From Eublepharis macularius (Eukaryota; Chordata; Lepidosauria; Squamata; Eublepharidae): 64,000 bases of DNA. Both the position numbers and the translations under genes were made by a program. Below, piece after piece: positions 29,955-40,412 of the stretch. The stretch's first letter is position 1. Each line of letters opens with the position of its first letter. The stretch is from assembly GCF_028583425.1 (NCBI RefSeq), contig NC_072801.1, forward strand, positions 65,983,766-66,047,765, read 5' to 3'. The notes under the pieces were generated by a model. The model made no database searches and was not told the DNA's origin. It was given only the letters and a program-made list of their open reading frames with translations.

Positions 29955-32098
29955 TTTTCAACCTTTCAAATAGATTTCTTTCTGTGGATGAAGTATCTTT
30001 ATTGAATAAAGGATTAGGCTTTGTACCAGTTCCCAAGTATAATTCATTTCAGACACGGGTGGACCTTTACAAATTGTTTCGTCAAATAAAACTTAGAAAA
30101 CATTTTGGGGTCACTAGTGATAATATGGGTAGCGATACCTTGGGAATGAAATATAGATCCACATTTACTCCCAGGGTAGCAGATGGGTTTATTGACACCT
30201 TTGAAAAACTGGTAACAAGAGACATCACAGCACTAGAGGAACAAAATAGGAAGATATGGCATAATCTGAGTAACCGTGAAGAGAGTATACTGAAAGAACT
30301 AAGTAAGGACAGAACCATTGTCATTAAACCTGCGGATAAAGGCGGGGGGATTGTTGTTTTGAATACTGAGGATTATGTGAATGAAATTAATAAGCAATTA
30401 TCGGATGAGACTTTTTATAAGAAAATAGATCATGATCCTATACAAGAAATTGCTAGAGTAATTAGAATAGTTCTAGATGAAGCTTTGGGATCTAATTACA
30501 TTTCGCAAAATTTACATCGTTGTCTCATTAATGTCAATCCTCGTACACCGGTCTTCTACTGTTTACCGAAAATTCATAAAGAAATTCGACCTCCCCCAGG
30601 CCGCCCGATCATCTCGGGCTCAAATTCTATACTAGAGCCCTTAGCCATCTGTCTAGATAGGATATTACAGCCAGCAGTGAATTTAATACCTACCTACATT
30701 AAGGATACCACCATGTTTATTAATTTGATTGAAGATCTTATGATCCCAAGGGGAGCTTATCTCAGGACCCTAGACGTCCAAGCACTGTATACCTCGATCC
30801 CCCATTCGGAGGCGAGAAGGGTTATTGAGAATGTATTGCTTAATAGACGAACGGACCATCCCCCAACCCCTTTCCTTTTGAATTTATTAGACATCATCCT
30901 AGAGAGGAATTATTTTCGCTTTGGGCAACAGTTTTTCTATCAAGTAAAGGGGGTTGCCATGGGCAGTTCGGCAGCCCCCTGTATTGCCAATTTGTTTATG
31001 GCTGATATGGAGGAACGGTTCATCTTAAATCAAGCCCACAACCCTTTCCATGAACATATTGTTTTTGTGAAACGATTTATTGATGACATTTTTCTTGTAA
31101 TGAGGGGGCGGGAACATGCAAAAGATCTGGTAAGCTGGCTGAACCAGATAGATGTTAATATCAAGTTTACCTGTCAGGGACATGAGCAATGCATACCATT
31201 CCTAGATGTGGTAGTATATAAAATTTCGGATACCAGGTTAGGTGTCAGACCTTACAAAAAGCCCACTGATCGATCTGCTTATCTTGACTATTCATCCTTC
31301 CACAGACGGAACCTTAAAAATAACATCCCTTATGGCCAATTCCTTCGCATTAAACGTAACTCTACCAATGTCTCAGATTTCAAACAGGAGGCACTCAACA
31401 TGAGTAGAGCTTTTGAATTGAGAGGATATCCGAGAAAAGTGGTAGATGGTGCCCAGAGGCGGGCAATAGCCAAACCGCGCCAGGACTTATTAGGAATCCA
31501 CCATATACAGAGGCATGTTGATGGGGGTGTCACATGGGGACTAGAATTTTCCCATTTAGCTGGTGACATTGCCAGTATTGTTAAAAGACATTGGCATATC
31601 GTCAAGGATATACCGGGATGTGACATACCTTTGAAGGTCGGGTTCAGACGAACTCGCAGTTTGCGTGACGTTTTGGTACATTCAGAGTTTAGGGAGGACA
31701 TCGTTCCGTCTTTATTGCCAATTGGCCATCATACTTGTGGCCATTGTAATGTATGCGCCCTAAGTATACCTTTAACATCGATTAAACATCCTGGGACGGG
31801 AAGGCCACTTTATTCCAAGTCCTTTTCAACATGTTCTACGTCACAAGTGGTATACATTATTCAATGTCCATGCCCCCTGTTTTATGTGGGCAGTACGAAA
31901 CGACCAGTTAGAGTAAGAATAAGGGAACATCTTTCTAAAATTCGTACAAGAAATTTAGAAGCCCCATTAGTGGATCATTTCACTCAGTGTCATGACAGCG
32001 GAACAGAACTTAGATATTCAGTACTTGAGGTAGTGCAATCTAATAAAGTAACAACAACAAGTTACTGCAATTGGAGACTCAATGGATCTATAAAATGA
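29891..32098 (+). CDS. PLE-2 ORF2, Penelope reverse transcriptase plus GIY-YIG endonuclease
   Basis: The frame opens at 29891 after a stop. The conserved-looking N-terminus (NLSNRFLSVDEVSLLNKGLG FVPVPKYN) lies upstream of any ATG; the first in-frame ATG is near 30126. RT: FYCLPKIHKE, RPIISGSNSILEPLA, motif A YLRTLDVQALYTSIP, motif B VKGVAMGSSAAPCIANLFMA and motif C VKRFIDDIFLVM with both Asp kept. The C-terminus has HHTCGHCNVCALS and FYVGSTKRPVRVRIREH (GIY-YIG). PLE RTs use the nuclease to nick the target and resemble telomerase RT in fold. One base is missing at about 32046 relative to the left arm, which changes the last about 20 residues (ends NGSIK*). Otherwise the frame is intact. Confidence 0.88.
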   Translation: MFQQRFFRARSPSQAREAQNLVFNLSNRFLSVDEVSLLNKGLGFVPVPKYNSFQTRVDLYKLFRQIKLRKHFGVTSDNMGSDTLGMKYRSTFTPRVADGFIDTFEKLVTRDITALEEQNRKIWHNLSNREESILKELSKDRTIVIKPADKGGGIVVLNTEDYVNEINKQLSDETFYKKIDHDPIQEIARVIRIVLDEALGSNYISQNLHRCLINVNPRTPVFYCLPKIHKEIRPPPGRPIISGSNSILEPLAICLDRILQPAVNLIPTYIKDTTMFINLIEDLMIPRGAYLRTLDVQALYTSIPHSEARRVIENVLLNRRTDHPPTPFLLNLLDIILERNYFRFGQQFFYQVKGVAMGSSAAPCIANLFMADMEERFILNQAHNPFHEHIVFVKRFIDDIFLVMRGREHAKDLVSWLNQIDVNIKFTCQGHEQCIPFLDVVVYKISDTRLGVRPYKKPTDRSAYLDYSSFHRRNLKNNIPYGQFLRIKRNSTNVSDFKQEALNMSRAFELRGYPRKVVDGAQRRAIAKPRQDLLGIHHIQRHVDGGVTWGLEFSHLAGDIASIVKRHWHIVKDIPGCDIPLKVGFRRTRSLRDVLVHSEFREDIVPSLLPIGHHTCGHCNVCALSIPLTSIKHPGTGRPLYSKSFSTCSTSQVVYIIQCPCPLFYVGSTKRPVRVRIREHLSKIRTRNLEAPLVDHFTQCHDSGTELRYSVLEVVQSNKVTTTSYCNWRLNGSIK
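29906..29912 (+). promoter_or_regulatory. Candidate -1 ribosomal frameshift site (T TTT TTA)
   Basis: In the ORF1 frame the codons are GGT TTT TTA GGG, giving X_XXY_YYZ = T_TTT_TTA, a canonical -1 slippery heptamer. A shift of -1 moves exactly into the ORF2 frame. A 6-bp GC stem (AGGGCG/CGCCCT, loop CGGT, 29912-29927) starts with no spacer. A weaker stem TCCC/GGGA (29927-29940) follows. The usual spacer is 5-9 nt, so structure support is imperfect. Confidence 0.5.
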
Positions 32099-32882
32099 AT
32101 TGTCTGGTACCCCATGGGTTAAACAATGAAATTAACTTTGCAGTATTCCTGTGAGTAGTGTTGGATCTGCAGCAATGAGGTATGGAGGACAGAGAGTACT
32201 GTACCTTTAAGAGAAAAGGAAAGAGGAAAGAATAAAGAGGCACGGAACTGCAGACAGGTACCTGCTGTGTATTATCACTGATTGGAAGGAGAAAGCCTTG
32301 CTGTGAGCACATTAAGTTGGAGATTGTGACTTCGGACGTTATGTATATGTAAGTTAAAGAAGTTAACTGTACTGTTAAAATGTTTGTATTAAGTGTAGCT
32401 GGTAAACTTGTGACATTTCTATGGCAGAAAGGAGGCTGAGAAGAAGGGAATCCGAAACGAGCAGTTTTAGCTGGCAGGCTCGTTGCCAACAACCAGGAGA
32501 ACCGGGGAGGGATCCGGATGGTGTACTCCGGAATTTGCCATCTAAATTTTCTACTATGAAATTTGCAGCTATCTGGAATTTATACCTCTTTGGACTCAAA
32601 TAGTGATTTGTTTCCTTTCTAGCCATTGGCATAGGAAAGGATTTAACTGTGCAACAGAATTGGCTCCTGTTTATTACAGCACCTTGGAAATATATAACAT
32701 ATGACTGTATTTATGGAATGAGTTATTGTAATATTGTAACACTGTATGAAATTGTGTATATCTTTGCATTTGGATCATGATAGTGTAATTAAATTTTGAT
32801 ATATATAGTATATAGTTGAGGGGTTCCTGGGAGTTTTCCCTTTGTATCTTGGTGTTTTGGAATCCATCCCATTTAGTATTGT
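31709..32882 (+). repeat. PLE-2 right arm and 3' tail
   Basis: Direct counterpart of the left arm, plus a terminal 31-nt extension (32852-32882, TGTTTTGGAATCC... GTATTGT) absent from the arm but present in the internal tail copy at about 29130-29199. Confidence 0.8.
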
Positions 32883-33069
32883 AGGTCTTCCTTCCAACCA
32901 CAGAGGTGCAAATTGGCTACAATTGGTTACATGGGAGAAGACACCCAGGGGGAGGGAGGGGGTGTTCTGCAGCCATGGGCACTCCAGACTCATCCCTGAA
33001 AACCCTGATGGGCAGTTTCAACGGCCAACAACACCCTGTGTGGCTGCGGGCTCACACAGTAATATAATG

Positions 33070-33535
33070 TAATGATAATAATCATCATCATTTGGCGAGC
33101 CCTCAGCTGAGGTGCCCACTGAGCTTGACCCCAGGGCCTGGCAGCAGCCCTTGAACCAGAGGGAGGGAGGGACTAGAGCCCTAGCTCACCACTCCCACAG
33201 ACCTGACCAGATCAGTCACTAATAACACTGTGTGAGCCATCAGCAGAAGTGCCCACTGAGCTTGACCCTCATCATGGTTTGCTGGGATATGGCTTTAGCT
33301 CCAGCCTCTGGTTCCAGTGCTGCTGCCAGTCCCTGGGGCCAAGCTCTGTGGGCACTTCTGCTGAGGGCTCACACAGTATTATTAGCGCCTGATCTGGTCA
33401 GGGCTGTGGGAGTGGTGGGCTAGGGCTCTAGTCCTTCCCTCCCTCTGGTTCCAGAGCTGCTGCCAGGTCCTGGGGTCAAACTCAGTGCGCACCTTGGCTG
33501 AGGGCTCCCCAAATGATTATTATAATTATCATAAT
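33070..33535. repeat. Inverted pair of tandem-repeat units (hairpin-forming)
   Basis: 33090-33260 is the reverse complement of the GC-rich unit that then runs forward from about 33290 (GCTGCTGCCAG, GGGGCCAAGCTC, TGTGGGCAC, TGAGGGCTCACACAG). The outer edges also pair: AATGATAATAATCATCATCATTTG against CAAATGATTATTATAATTATC. Part of the hAT-like interior. Confidence 0.65.
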
Positions 33536-33572
33536 CAAAAAGAGTCCAGTAGCACCTTTAAGACTAACCAAT

Positions 33573-34187
33573 AGCTCCCAGCTCAAACCCATCCAACGTA
33601 TCATCAGTGAGTTACAACCCATCCTGGAAAATGATACCTCTCTCTCAGAAGTCCTGGGTGGAAGACCTTTCCTTGCCTACAGACAGCCCCCCAATCTTAA
33701 ACGCCTTCTCACTTACAATCATGAATCGGCCAGCAGAGTCACCAGCACAGGTACCAGGCCCTGCAACAGACCCAGATGCCAGCTCTGCCCCTATATCTAC
33801 CCAGGGAATACAATTACAGGACCCAATGGCATCAACTACAATGTCTCTGGCTCTTACAGCTGCTCATCCTCCAATCTGATATATGCCCTCATGTGCCAAC
33901 AATGTCCTTCTGCTCTGTACATTGGACAAACCAGCCAACCTCTACGCAAAAGAATAAATGGACACAAATCTGACATTAGAAATGGAAACGTCCAAAAACC
34001 AGTGGGAGAACGCTTCAATCTACCAGGACATTCCACCAAAGACTTAAAGGTCGCTGTGGTTCAACAGAAACCTTTCAAAAACAAAATCCAACGGGAGGCT
34101 GCTGAATTGGAATTCATATGCAAATTTGACTCTGTCAAGCTGGGACTGAATAGAGACTATGAATGGTTATCACATTATCACAGGTAA
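33573..34187 (+). pseudogene. PLE-3 C-terminal fragment with GIY-YIG domain
   Basis: Open frame with FLAYRQPPNLKRLL, the Cys cluster RPCNRPRCQLCPYI, SNLIYALMCQQCPSALYIGQ (GIY-YIG core), LRKRINGHKSDIRN and NKIQREAAELEFI, ending LSHYHR*. RT motifs are absent because the copy is 5'-truncated. Belongs to a different PLE family from PLE-2. Confidence 0.8.
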
Positions 34188-34511
34188 CAGATTCCCTTTA
34201 CAGAGGCGTGGTCTGGGGGTGCCCAGTGACGCCTGGTGTGGGCTTTCGGGGACCACAGTTCTCTTTGTCAGATGCAGCTGGCAGGGAGAGCTGTGGTCAT
34301 CGAAGGCTTATACTACATAGGAATTGGATACTTTCACTGCTACAAACTAATATGGCAAACTGACTCCACACCAAAAGGAGATGTTTACATTTACAAGCAA
34401 AGGAATGTTTTGATTGCCTCCACGCTAATTGCATCCTGTCCCCTTGTGATATATGTCCCCTTCTTTTCCCTCTCTCTTCTCCCCTCGTCTTCTGTATCTG
34501 ACCAGTTTGGA

Positions 34512-34557
34512 TCAGGCATCTGACGAAGAGAACTTGATTCACAAAAGCTTATGCTAC
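34512..34557 (+). ncRNA. Decayed hammerhead core in PLE-3 tail
   Basis: CUGACGA at 34520-34526, a weak stem II region, CAAAA where CGAAA is expected (34542-34546, looks like CpG decay), then helix III GC UUAU GC and UAC. The layout is hammerhead, but the G12-position change and poor stem II make activity unlikely. Confidence 0.5.
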
Positions 34558-34659
34558 AATAAAATTGGTTAGTCTTAAAGGTGCTACTGGACTCTTTTTG
34601 ATTTTGCTACTACAGACTAACACGGCTAACTCCTCTGGATTTATAATTATCATAATCAT

Positions 34660-35160
34660 TATCATGGTTCCAGTCCTGCTGCCAGGCCCTGGGGCCAAGC
34701 TCTAGTCCTTCCCTCCCTCTGGTTCCAGGGCTGCTGTGAGGTCCTGGGGCCAAGCTCAGTGGGCACCTCAGCTAAGGGATCTCACAGTATTATTAGTGCC
34801 TGATGTAGTCAGGTCTATGGAAGTGGTAGGCTAGGGCTCTAGTCCCTCCCTTCCTCTGGTTCCGGGGCTGCTACCAGGCTCTGGGGCCAAGCCCAGTGGG
34901 CACTTCTGCTGAAGACTCACACACTGTTACTCGTGCCTAATCCAATCAGGGCTGTGCGAGTGGTGGGCTAGAGCTCTTGTCCCTCCCTCCCTCTGGTTCC
35001 GGGGCTGCTACCAGGCCCTGGTGCCAAGCTCAGTGGGCAGTTCTGCTGATGGCTCACACAGTATTATTAGTGCCTGATCTGGTCAGGTCTGTGGGAGTGG
35101 TGGGCTAGAGCTCTAGTCTCTCCTTCTCTCTGGTTCCAGGGCTGCTGTCAGGAGGCACCT
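34660..35160 (+). repeat. About 135-bp tandem array
   Basis: Three to four units: CTGCTGCCAGGCCCTGGGGC, CAAGCTCAGTGGGCAC, CTCACACAGTATTATTAGTG, CCTGATCTGGTCAGG, GTGGTGGGCTAG, CTCTAGTCCCTCCCTCCCTC, TGGTTCC. Same family as 33070-33535; interior of the hAT-like element. Confidence 0.75.
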
Positions 35161-35868
35161 TGACTGAGGGCTCAGTGTTTGCTCCTTTTCTGTCCTCTTG
35201 AATTCTACTTTGGTGGCACAATGAGTCTTCCTATTGTGTTGGACGCCAAGGGTGGTCATGGGGGGTGAGGTGCAAAGGCAGTTCTCCTGGTTTACTTTTG
35301 GAATGCAATACTGGGTGTGGCTCATGTGTAGCACAGAGTCTTCCTGCTCCCCCAAATTCATCTGTGGGGGCTGTGGAGGAGGCCAAAGATGTCTTTCCGC
35401 CAGGGGAGAAGATTTCTCTCAACATTTGGAGGAGGGGTTGGGTGGCAGATCCCAGAAGAAACGGTTTGTGTTTTATGAAAGTTCCCTCCCATCCCCATCC
35501 AAAACTCTCCAAAAGGTTTGTGGAAACATCCCAGTAGGAAAGGCTCCCAGTAGTGAGTAGTGCCTGATCAAGTTAGGTGTCTGAGTGGAGGGTAACCGCA
35601 CTAGTCCCCTTAATTTCTCAGGGCTTCTTTCTGTCTGACTATTTCTAGCGACCTCTTCTGTACTTTCTATCCCAAGCTTTCCACAAATGCAGGCAGGTGG
35701 CTGATGTCTGCACATGTCATCACTCACACAGTCCACATTTCCCCTTCCCCAAACCCTTTGGAGATCTCTGCTGGGCCATCCCTTTCTGTGGAGGTTCATG
35801 TCGGCTGCTGCTTCACGAGGGACTATCCTGTCACAGCTCCCTCCTTGGTCACACTGCTCAGTTGCAAC
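35161..35868. other. hAT-like interior, nothing recognised
   Basis: Mixed composition with short overlapping frames on both strands. No domain, including no BED finger or transposase block, is visible. Confidence 0.4.
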
Positions 35869-36704
35869 CATATAGCAGATTGGTTTTTTTAAAATTTTTT
35901 TTATTGGATTAGAAATATTTTAATGTCCATTACAATCAATTTCCTTTGAATGTTCCAATTCTAACCCCCTCCCTCCCCCCCTTTTGTTGACTTCCAACAG
36001 TTTTCCAACCTCTTGTCTATTTTCCCCTACTCATTTCAAACTTATTTTACCTATTAAACATATACTTTCACTCTCTTCTAAGCTTATCTATTATAACACA
36101 GTGCTATCTCTATTTCCCTTCCCGTTTAACTTAACAACTAAATAATACATTTCTGGCATATATTCTTCAATAATCATTTTAGTAGCCTGTACTCTGTCTT
36201 ACTCATTCTAGTCTCATCTATATGGGACAAGCAATTTGTACCTCGTTATACATAACTTTAAGTACATTATTAACATTGCATACATTCAATATAAGTCAAT
36301 CAATTTAACCTATACGCCATATGTTGCTCTTCACTTCCTTCTACATATCTTATCTTCATACTATTTTAATTATCTAATTTCTACATTAAACAGCTCTGTC
36401 AAAAATAATCAGTCACTTTAACCCATATACACATTCAGCATAAGTCAATCAATTTGACCCATATTCTGTATGCTACTGTATATTTCCCCCCCTTCTTATA
36501 TTCATTCATTTTGATTATATAAATTCTCCATTATACCATTCTCTGCCAGCAATGAAATTAATTAGTTTCTATCCTTATAGATCTTATAATAACACCTCTA
36601 TTACTTAATACTATATATAGTAATCAAATAGAATAATTGCTTAGAAATTTTCATTTGACTCTCCACCCCCCGGTATAGTCACTTCCCTCTTCTTTTATTG
36701 TATT

Positions 36705-39700
36705 TCAGTAATTTTCAAACTGCCACAGTTCTCCTCCCACCTCCCATTTTTTCACCAAGTATTGTTTCAGCTTCTCCCAATCCGTGTTAAACTGTCCTGG
36801 ATCAAGGTCTCTCAGTTTTCTTGTAATTTTATCCATCTCCGCCATGTACAGCAATTTATAAATCCAATCCTCAATAGTTGGCACTTCTTGTACTTTCCAC
36901 TTTTGCACATACAAAAGCCTAGCCGCTGCTGTCATATAAAATAGCAATGTCCTGTATTGTGCTGGAATGTCCTCGATTCCCAGGTTCAGTAGCAGGAGTT
37001 CTGGGTTCTTATTAACTTGAAATTGTAGAATCTCACTTATTATTCTTATTATTTCCCCCCAGTACTGCCTAGCTATTTCACAAGTCCACCACGTATGATA
37101 CAAAGATCCTTCATGCTTTCTACATTTCCAGCATTTATTAGACATGTTCAAGTTCCCTAGCACAATTTTCTTTGGTGTCAAATACCAACGATAAATCATT
37201 TTATACACATTCTCTTTAATATTGGTGCATGTCGTGGTCTTCAACGTATTTTTCCACAAGTGTTCCCACGCCTCCATTGTTATTTCTTTATTAAAGTTTA
37301 TAGCCCACTTCACCATTTGCACTTTAACTGTCTCATCTTCAGTGTACCATTTTAACAACACCTTGTAGAGATTTCCTTTTTGTCTTCTTGTAAAATTACT
37401 TCCTCTAATTCCGAGTTCTCCATTCTTATCCCTCCCTTTGCACAGTCCGAGTTGTAAAGATCTCTGACCTGTCTATATTGGAACCAGTCATAATTTAAAG
37501 ACAACTCTTCTTGCGTCTTTATTCTTAATTTAGAAAGGTCTGTTCGTGTTATTTCCTTGTACGTTAAACATTGTTGTTCATTATCAACAGTTCTCGGGTC
37601 TATTACTTCGTAAGAAACCACCCAGGAGGGAGTTCCTTCCTGTAGGTAATCTCTATACTTCTTCCAAATTGTGAAGAGGCTTCTCCGAATGTAATGGTGC
37701 AAAAACATAGAATCTGCTTTTACTTTTCCATACCACAGATATGCGTGCCATCCAAATATTTTTTTGTATCCCTCTAAGGCCAGTAATTTGCGATTTTTCA
37801 GTGTCATCCAGTCTTTCAGCCACACCAAGCAGATTGCATCGTAGTAAAGTCTTAGATTGGGCAGTTGCATTCCACCTCTCTCTTTTGCGTCCTGTAATAC
37901 TTTCATTTTCACCTGAGGCTTCCTGCCTGCCCAAACAAAGTCCGATATTTTCCTCTGCCATTTTTCAAACTGCTTAGAGTTCCGAATAAATGGTATTGTC
38001 TGTAACAAAAACATCACTCTTGGCAACACATTCATCTTAACTACTGCAATTCTTCCCAACCAGTCTATTCCATTTAATCAAATTTTGCTGTATTTGAGTC
38101 CACAATTTCCCATAGTTATTCTTGAATAGGTCTATGTTTTTTGCAGTCAGTTCAATTCCCAGGTATTTCACCTTACTTGTTACTTCACAGTCTGTTATTT
38201 CCATTAATAACTGTTGTTTTTGTTTAGTCATATTTTTACATAGTATCTTTGACTTCTTTTTGTTTACATAAAAACCTGCCAGATCTCCAAATTCTTTAAT
38301 TTTTTCTATTACCTTTGGCATGTTCTCAATTGGATCTTCCACAATTAACATTATATCATCTGCAAATGCTCTGACCTTATAGGAAAAGTCCTTTATTTTT
38401 ATTCCACGGATCGCATTATCTTCTCGAATCTGTATCATCAAAATTTCCAAAACCAAAATGAACAACAGTGGAGACAACGGGCAACCTTGTCTTGTACCTT
38501 TGCCTATAGTCAATTTTTTGGTCAGCTCGTCATTCACCACAATTGCTGCACTCTGGTCTCTGTAGATTTCTTTCACTGCTCTTATGAATCTTTCTCCCAT
38601 TTGTAGCTGTTCCATAGTGGCGAACATAAAGTCCCAGTTCAAATTGTCAAATGCTTTTTCAGCATCCACAAAGAAGAACCCAACCTCCTTGTTACAACAC
38701 TTGTCATAATATTCAATAGCATTTATAACTGTCCTTAAATTGTCCCTAATTTGTCTATTCGGTAAAAAACCAGCTTGTTCTTCTCCACTAACTTTGGATA
38801 ACCATCCCTTTACTCTTTCTGCCAGGATCTTCACAAAGATCTTGTAATCATTATTAAGTAAGGAAATTGGTCTATAGTTTTTAACATTAATCAAGTCTTG
38901 TCCTTCTTTGGGGATCAATGATATATTAGCTTCACTCCAAGTATCTGGAATTCTTTGGTCTCTCAAAACACCATTGATCACTTCTTTTAGGAATGGTACC
39001 AGTTCATTGACCATTACCTTATAAAATTTAGCTGTAAGTCCATCAGGTCCTGGCGCCTTTCCCAGGTTTGTTGTCTGAAATGCCTTTCTTATCTCTTCCT
39101 CTGTTACTTCACTATTCAATTTATCTCTCCAATCTTCCGAAATTGCTGGAAGTTTCATTTTCTCCAAATATGTCGCTATTGAATCTTTATTCACTTCTTT
39201 TTTATTGTACAGTTTAGCATAAAATTTATAAAAGGCTCTACTAATAGCAGTCTGTTCCAGATATACTTTATTATCCTCACATATTTTATTTATTGTCTTC
39301 TTCTCCTTTCTCTTCTTCAATTGCCATGCCAAATATTTCCCAGGTTTATTTGCACCTTCAAACGACTTTTGATTCATTCTCTTAAGATTCCATTCCAGTT
39401 CTTTATTGTTCATTGCCCTCAGCTGCTCTTGGAGGATTTTAATATCCTGATAGATTTTCTTTTTCCCTGGTCTTTTCTTTAGTTGTATTTCTTTGGCTTT
39501 TATTTTTTCCATAATCTCTTGTCTCTTCTCCTCTCTCTTTTTTCTAGCTCTTCCGTTTAAGTCCATTAGTGTGCCTCTAATTACTGCTTTGTAGGTATCC
39601 CATACCTTATTGGTTGGTACTTCTCGATTCATGTTATACTGTATGAAGAACTTAGTTTCCCTTCTCAACATCTCCATATTTTCTCCCTCTTGTAACAAGT

Positions 39701-40412
39701 CCTCATTTATTCTCCATCCTTTCCTCTTAGTTCTTTTTCCAAACTTCCACATGATTGGATTATGATCTGAGCCTACCATGGGCATTATTTCCCAGATCAT
39801 ATCAATTTGTGATAAAGTGGAGTGTCTTGCGGAGAAAAATGTATATTGTCTTCCTTTGGGATTCTGTATTCTCCATACATCTTCCAAAGTTTCCTGTTGC
39901 ATTAATGCAAAAAAAGTCTTTGGTAATAGTCCTCTTTTCTTTTGTGCAGTTACTGATTTTTTATCCTGCTCCAAATTTGTGACTCCATTGAAGTCTCCTG
40001 CAAGAATTATCTGGTTGTAAGAAAGTTCATCTAATTGCTTCCTCAAATCCTCAAAGAAGCTCTCTTTTGCTCCATTAGGTGCATAAATTCCAACCACCAG
40101 CACTTTCTTTAAATTCCATGTACATTCCACTGCTATAAATCTGGCTTCCACATCTCTAATCACTAGCTTTGGCTGTAGCTCCTCTTTTAAATATAATGCC
40201 ACTCCCCTTTTTTTCTTTGTTGAGGCCGCTACAAAATCATTGCCCAATTTGCTCAATTTAAGATATTTTACATCCTGTTTTCTAATATGAGTCTCTTGTA
40301 AACACACAATATCACATTTCTGTTTTAACAGCCAGTGGAAAATACTTTTTCTCTTGTTTGGTGAATTAAGTCCATTTACATTCCACGATAAAACTTTACA
40401 CTCCATAATCAT
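36705..40412 (-). pseudogene. L1 ORF2 (endonuclease-RT), two frameshifts and a 39-nt deletion
   Basis: Endonuclease: LSWNVNGLNS, CLQETHIRKQD (Glu kept), AGDFNGV, SDHNPI. Between IDMIW and the SDH motif it lacks 13 residues (WASKELVLRTKDV-type) that copy 1 has. RT: GLTAKFYKVM, NYRPISLLNNDYKIF, FFVDAEKAFDNLNWDF, GTRQGCPLSPLLF and VRAFADDIMLIVEDP. Frame breaks occur near 38065 (before GRIAVVKMNVLPR) and near 37375 (before VLLKWYTEDE). The C-terminal Cys motif CWKCRKHEGSLYHTWWTC lies in the last frame, ending at 36705. Recently dead. Confidence 0.9.

Larger units (their letters stand above)
27986..32882 (+). mobile_element. Nearly intact Penelope-like element PLE-2 (4.9 kb)
   Basis: Flanked by a 14-bp target duplication AGGTCTTCCTTCCA (27972-27985 and 32883-32896). 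Order: an inverted copy of the 3' region (27986-29129), a direct copy of the tail (about 29130-29199), ORF1, ORF2 (RT and GIY-YIG), 3'UTR, tail. This inverted-plus-partial-tandem layout is typical of PLE pseudo-LTRs. Both arms are almost identical, so insertion is recent. It lies inside the hAT-like element. Confidence 0.88.
33537..34640 (+). mobile_element. Short Penelope-like element PLE-3 (1.1 kb)
   Basis: Flanked by a 17-bp duplication TTATAATTATCATAATC (33520-33536 and 34641-34657). The left end AAAAAGAGTCCAGTAGCACC (33537-33571) is the inverse of 34565-34599. The tail extends a further 41 nt to 34640 (GATTTTGCTACTACAGACTAACACGG...). Between the ends are the last about 205 codons of a PLE protein and a tail with a decayed hammerhead core. 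Confidence 0.85.

Noticed and set aside
32436-32458. CUGAGAAG...GAAACG in the PLE-2 arms
   Set aside because: The CUGANGA core is broken (would need a 2-nt insertion removed) and stem II is only 2-3 bp.
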